Of a stretch of 64,000 nt of DNA, positions 62,734 through 64,000 are shown one piece after another. Source of the stretch: Adenophora triphylla var. japonica (taxonomy: Eukaryota > Streptophyta > Magnoliopsida > Asterales > Campanulaceae); contig JAFEMH010002087.1 in NCBI GenBank assembly GCA_022495995.1, forward strand, positions 62,001 to 126,000, in the 5' to 3' direction. The position numbers and the translations under genes are program-made. Each line of letters starts with the position of its first letter. The first letter of the stretch is position 1. Under the pieces are notes generated by a model, which was not told the DNA's origin, did not search any database, and worked only from the letters and a program-made list of their open reading frames with translations.

Positions 62734-64000
62734 TGATGGAGGAAAACTCCCTCTTGTAATAAAAACCGAGCAAGTGTACTCACTACCGGTGTAGCAGTAT
62801 GCAAATGCAGGGGTCGAATCCACAGAAACTCGTTGGTAAACAAGTAAAGTAAAAGCAATAAATTTAGTAACCAAAGTTTATAGATTTGATTTAAAACTAA
62901 GAGCATAAATTAAATAACAAAAACTAACTAAACTATAAAACAGATTATGAGCAGAGATTCGTAGATTGGATTTCACTATACCATCATTCTATGCAGAATT
63001 TTACTTAAGAAACATTAACTCAACTTCTAGGGTTCATTCACTTTAGCTAGGATCGACACGGTTAGGTGGCCGGATTACAATCCTAAATACTCTCTTAATA
63101 TTGCAGTTTCTATTACGGTTCCACAATACCCCAAGAATAAATTAAGCACACAAGAATTAAAGAACCTAATTTTAATCGATTTCTATTACGGCCCCGATTA
63201 AAGTTATTCAATCAATAATGGTCTATGTATCAAAATCCCAAACTAATGGCGAATTCGATACCCAATTATTCAAAGATGAGTTCGTATCTTAACATACGTC
63301 TCGAATCTAAGAACAAGAAATTAAAATCTATTGATGAACTAGAAGGAATTAAATAGAAAGAATTAAAATACTATTGCATAGAAATTCGGTAAAGGTTCGA
63401 CCAATCTACAAATCTAATAAATTAGCTACTCATAATTTACAAATAATAAAAACCTGGAATGATGAAGTCTTCTTCTTCAAAGAATTGTTAAAGAACAAAT
63501 AAAATAAAACTCTAATTCTATGATATGTGATATTATAATCCCAATTTACGTGGCTGTTGTCTAGTTTATATAAGACTTAGGGCAAAATCTGGTGCAAATC
63601 TGAGAAAAGACACAAATGCCCTTGAGAAATACGTCAATACTGTGCTGAACGTCGGAAGAAGCGCGGCCGCGGTGACTTTTAGCGCGGACGCGGTAGTTGG
63701 CCGAGACTTCTGTGCGTAATTTTTCCTTGGTGCGCGGCCGCCCTTGCTGAAGCGCGTCCGCCCTTGAATTCCCATGCTCCAGCCCAATTGCCTTGGCCCC
63801 ATTTGGCCGGCCACAATGTTCCTTGGCCCAGCAACCGTGGCCCTAAATGGCCTGCTTTCCAATTACTCCCTCGGCCAATCCTTTGCAGTGTGGCCTAATT
63901 TTAGTATTAGTTATTATTCGTTTCGTCCCCCTATCTTGCAGTCGCACTTTGACCACTTTAACGACTTTTTCTGCGCTTCGCTCTTTGGACTTTTATTTTT
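62734..64000 (-). repeat. 5' LTR of element E4, cut by window edge
   Basis: It matches 47907-49173 closely. The TATA box TATATAA is at 63567-63573 and the palindrome CGCGGCCGCG at 63662-63671. By comparison with its partner, about 250 bp of LTR lie beyond the window. Confidence 0.92.

Larger units (their letters stand above)
47907..64000 (-). mobile_element. Element E4: Athila-type retrotransposon, minus strand, right end beyond window
   Basis: LTR copies at 47907-49430 and from 62734 to the window edge face leftward. Beside the right one is a primer site complementary to tRNA-Asp. The interior carries one long gag-protease ORF, split by element E5, then about 1.65 kb of non-coding DNA. Reverse transcriptase, RNase H and integrase are missing. 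E4 sits inside element C. The left flank is CTTCC; the matching duplication would be just past 64000. Confidence 0.9.

Overview
This is nuclear DNA of a flowering plant, probably a eudicot with a large, repeat-rich genome. The evidence is a PSY3-type phytoene synthase with plant-style introns, a 313-residue PP2A catalytic subunit spread over 11 exons, a nuclear tRNA-Gly, Stowaway and hAT elements, and layers of Ty3/gypsy LTR retrotransposons of Tekay-like, Tat/Ogre-like and Athila-like types. The species cannot be named from the sequence alone.

Genes (about 1-16 kb). After a decayed antisense fragment resembling an endogenous pararetrovirus (1-1440) come a two-exon gene for a probable plastid membrane protein (1671-3357, +), a tRNA-Gly(UCC) on the minus strand (3764-3835) and a hairpin-like Stowaway element. 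Next is an intact six-exon phytoene synthase of the PSY3 clade (5584-7197, +). It converges on an intact PP2A catalytic-subunit gene (8085-14726, -), whose long introns hold a Stowaway element, a 552-bp hAT element with its target duplication, and another inverted-repeat element.

Retrotransposon nest (about 16.4-64 kb). I resolve six elements. A (16395-about 23784, +) is a truncated gypsy element with an internal tandem duplication running from mid-LTR into gag. B (-) is a Tat-type element; its 3' LTR is split between about 23785-25630 and 40997-41166, and part of its body lies at 41167-43678. D (25631-40991, +) is a 15.4-kb Tat/Ogre-like element inserted in the LTR of B, with 2.2-kb LTRs and GTGTG target duplications. 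It has no polymerase but carries an antisense, intron-bearing plant-mobile-domain gene. C (from 43679, +) is another Tat-type element, cut by E4. E4 (from 47907, -) is an Athila-type element running off the right edge. E5 (53321-62436, -) is a complete Athila-type element with ACTAT duplications inserted in the gag of E4. The nesting gives the relative order B before D, and B before C before E4 before E5.

Shared logic. Five of the six LTR families have CpG-containing palindromes upstream (in each element's sense) of a clear TATA box; family A has palindromes but no TATA box I can assign. In E5 the palindrome cluster is repeated inside the element upstream of its env-position ORF, and in D a single copy lies upstream of the antisense gene. 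The tandem arrays of B, C and D are built from short dyads whose arms are conserved while the loops vary, which suggests RNA hairpins or paired DNA-binding sites. D, E4 and E5 show no recognisable reverse transcriptase or integrase, so they look non-autonomous.
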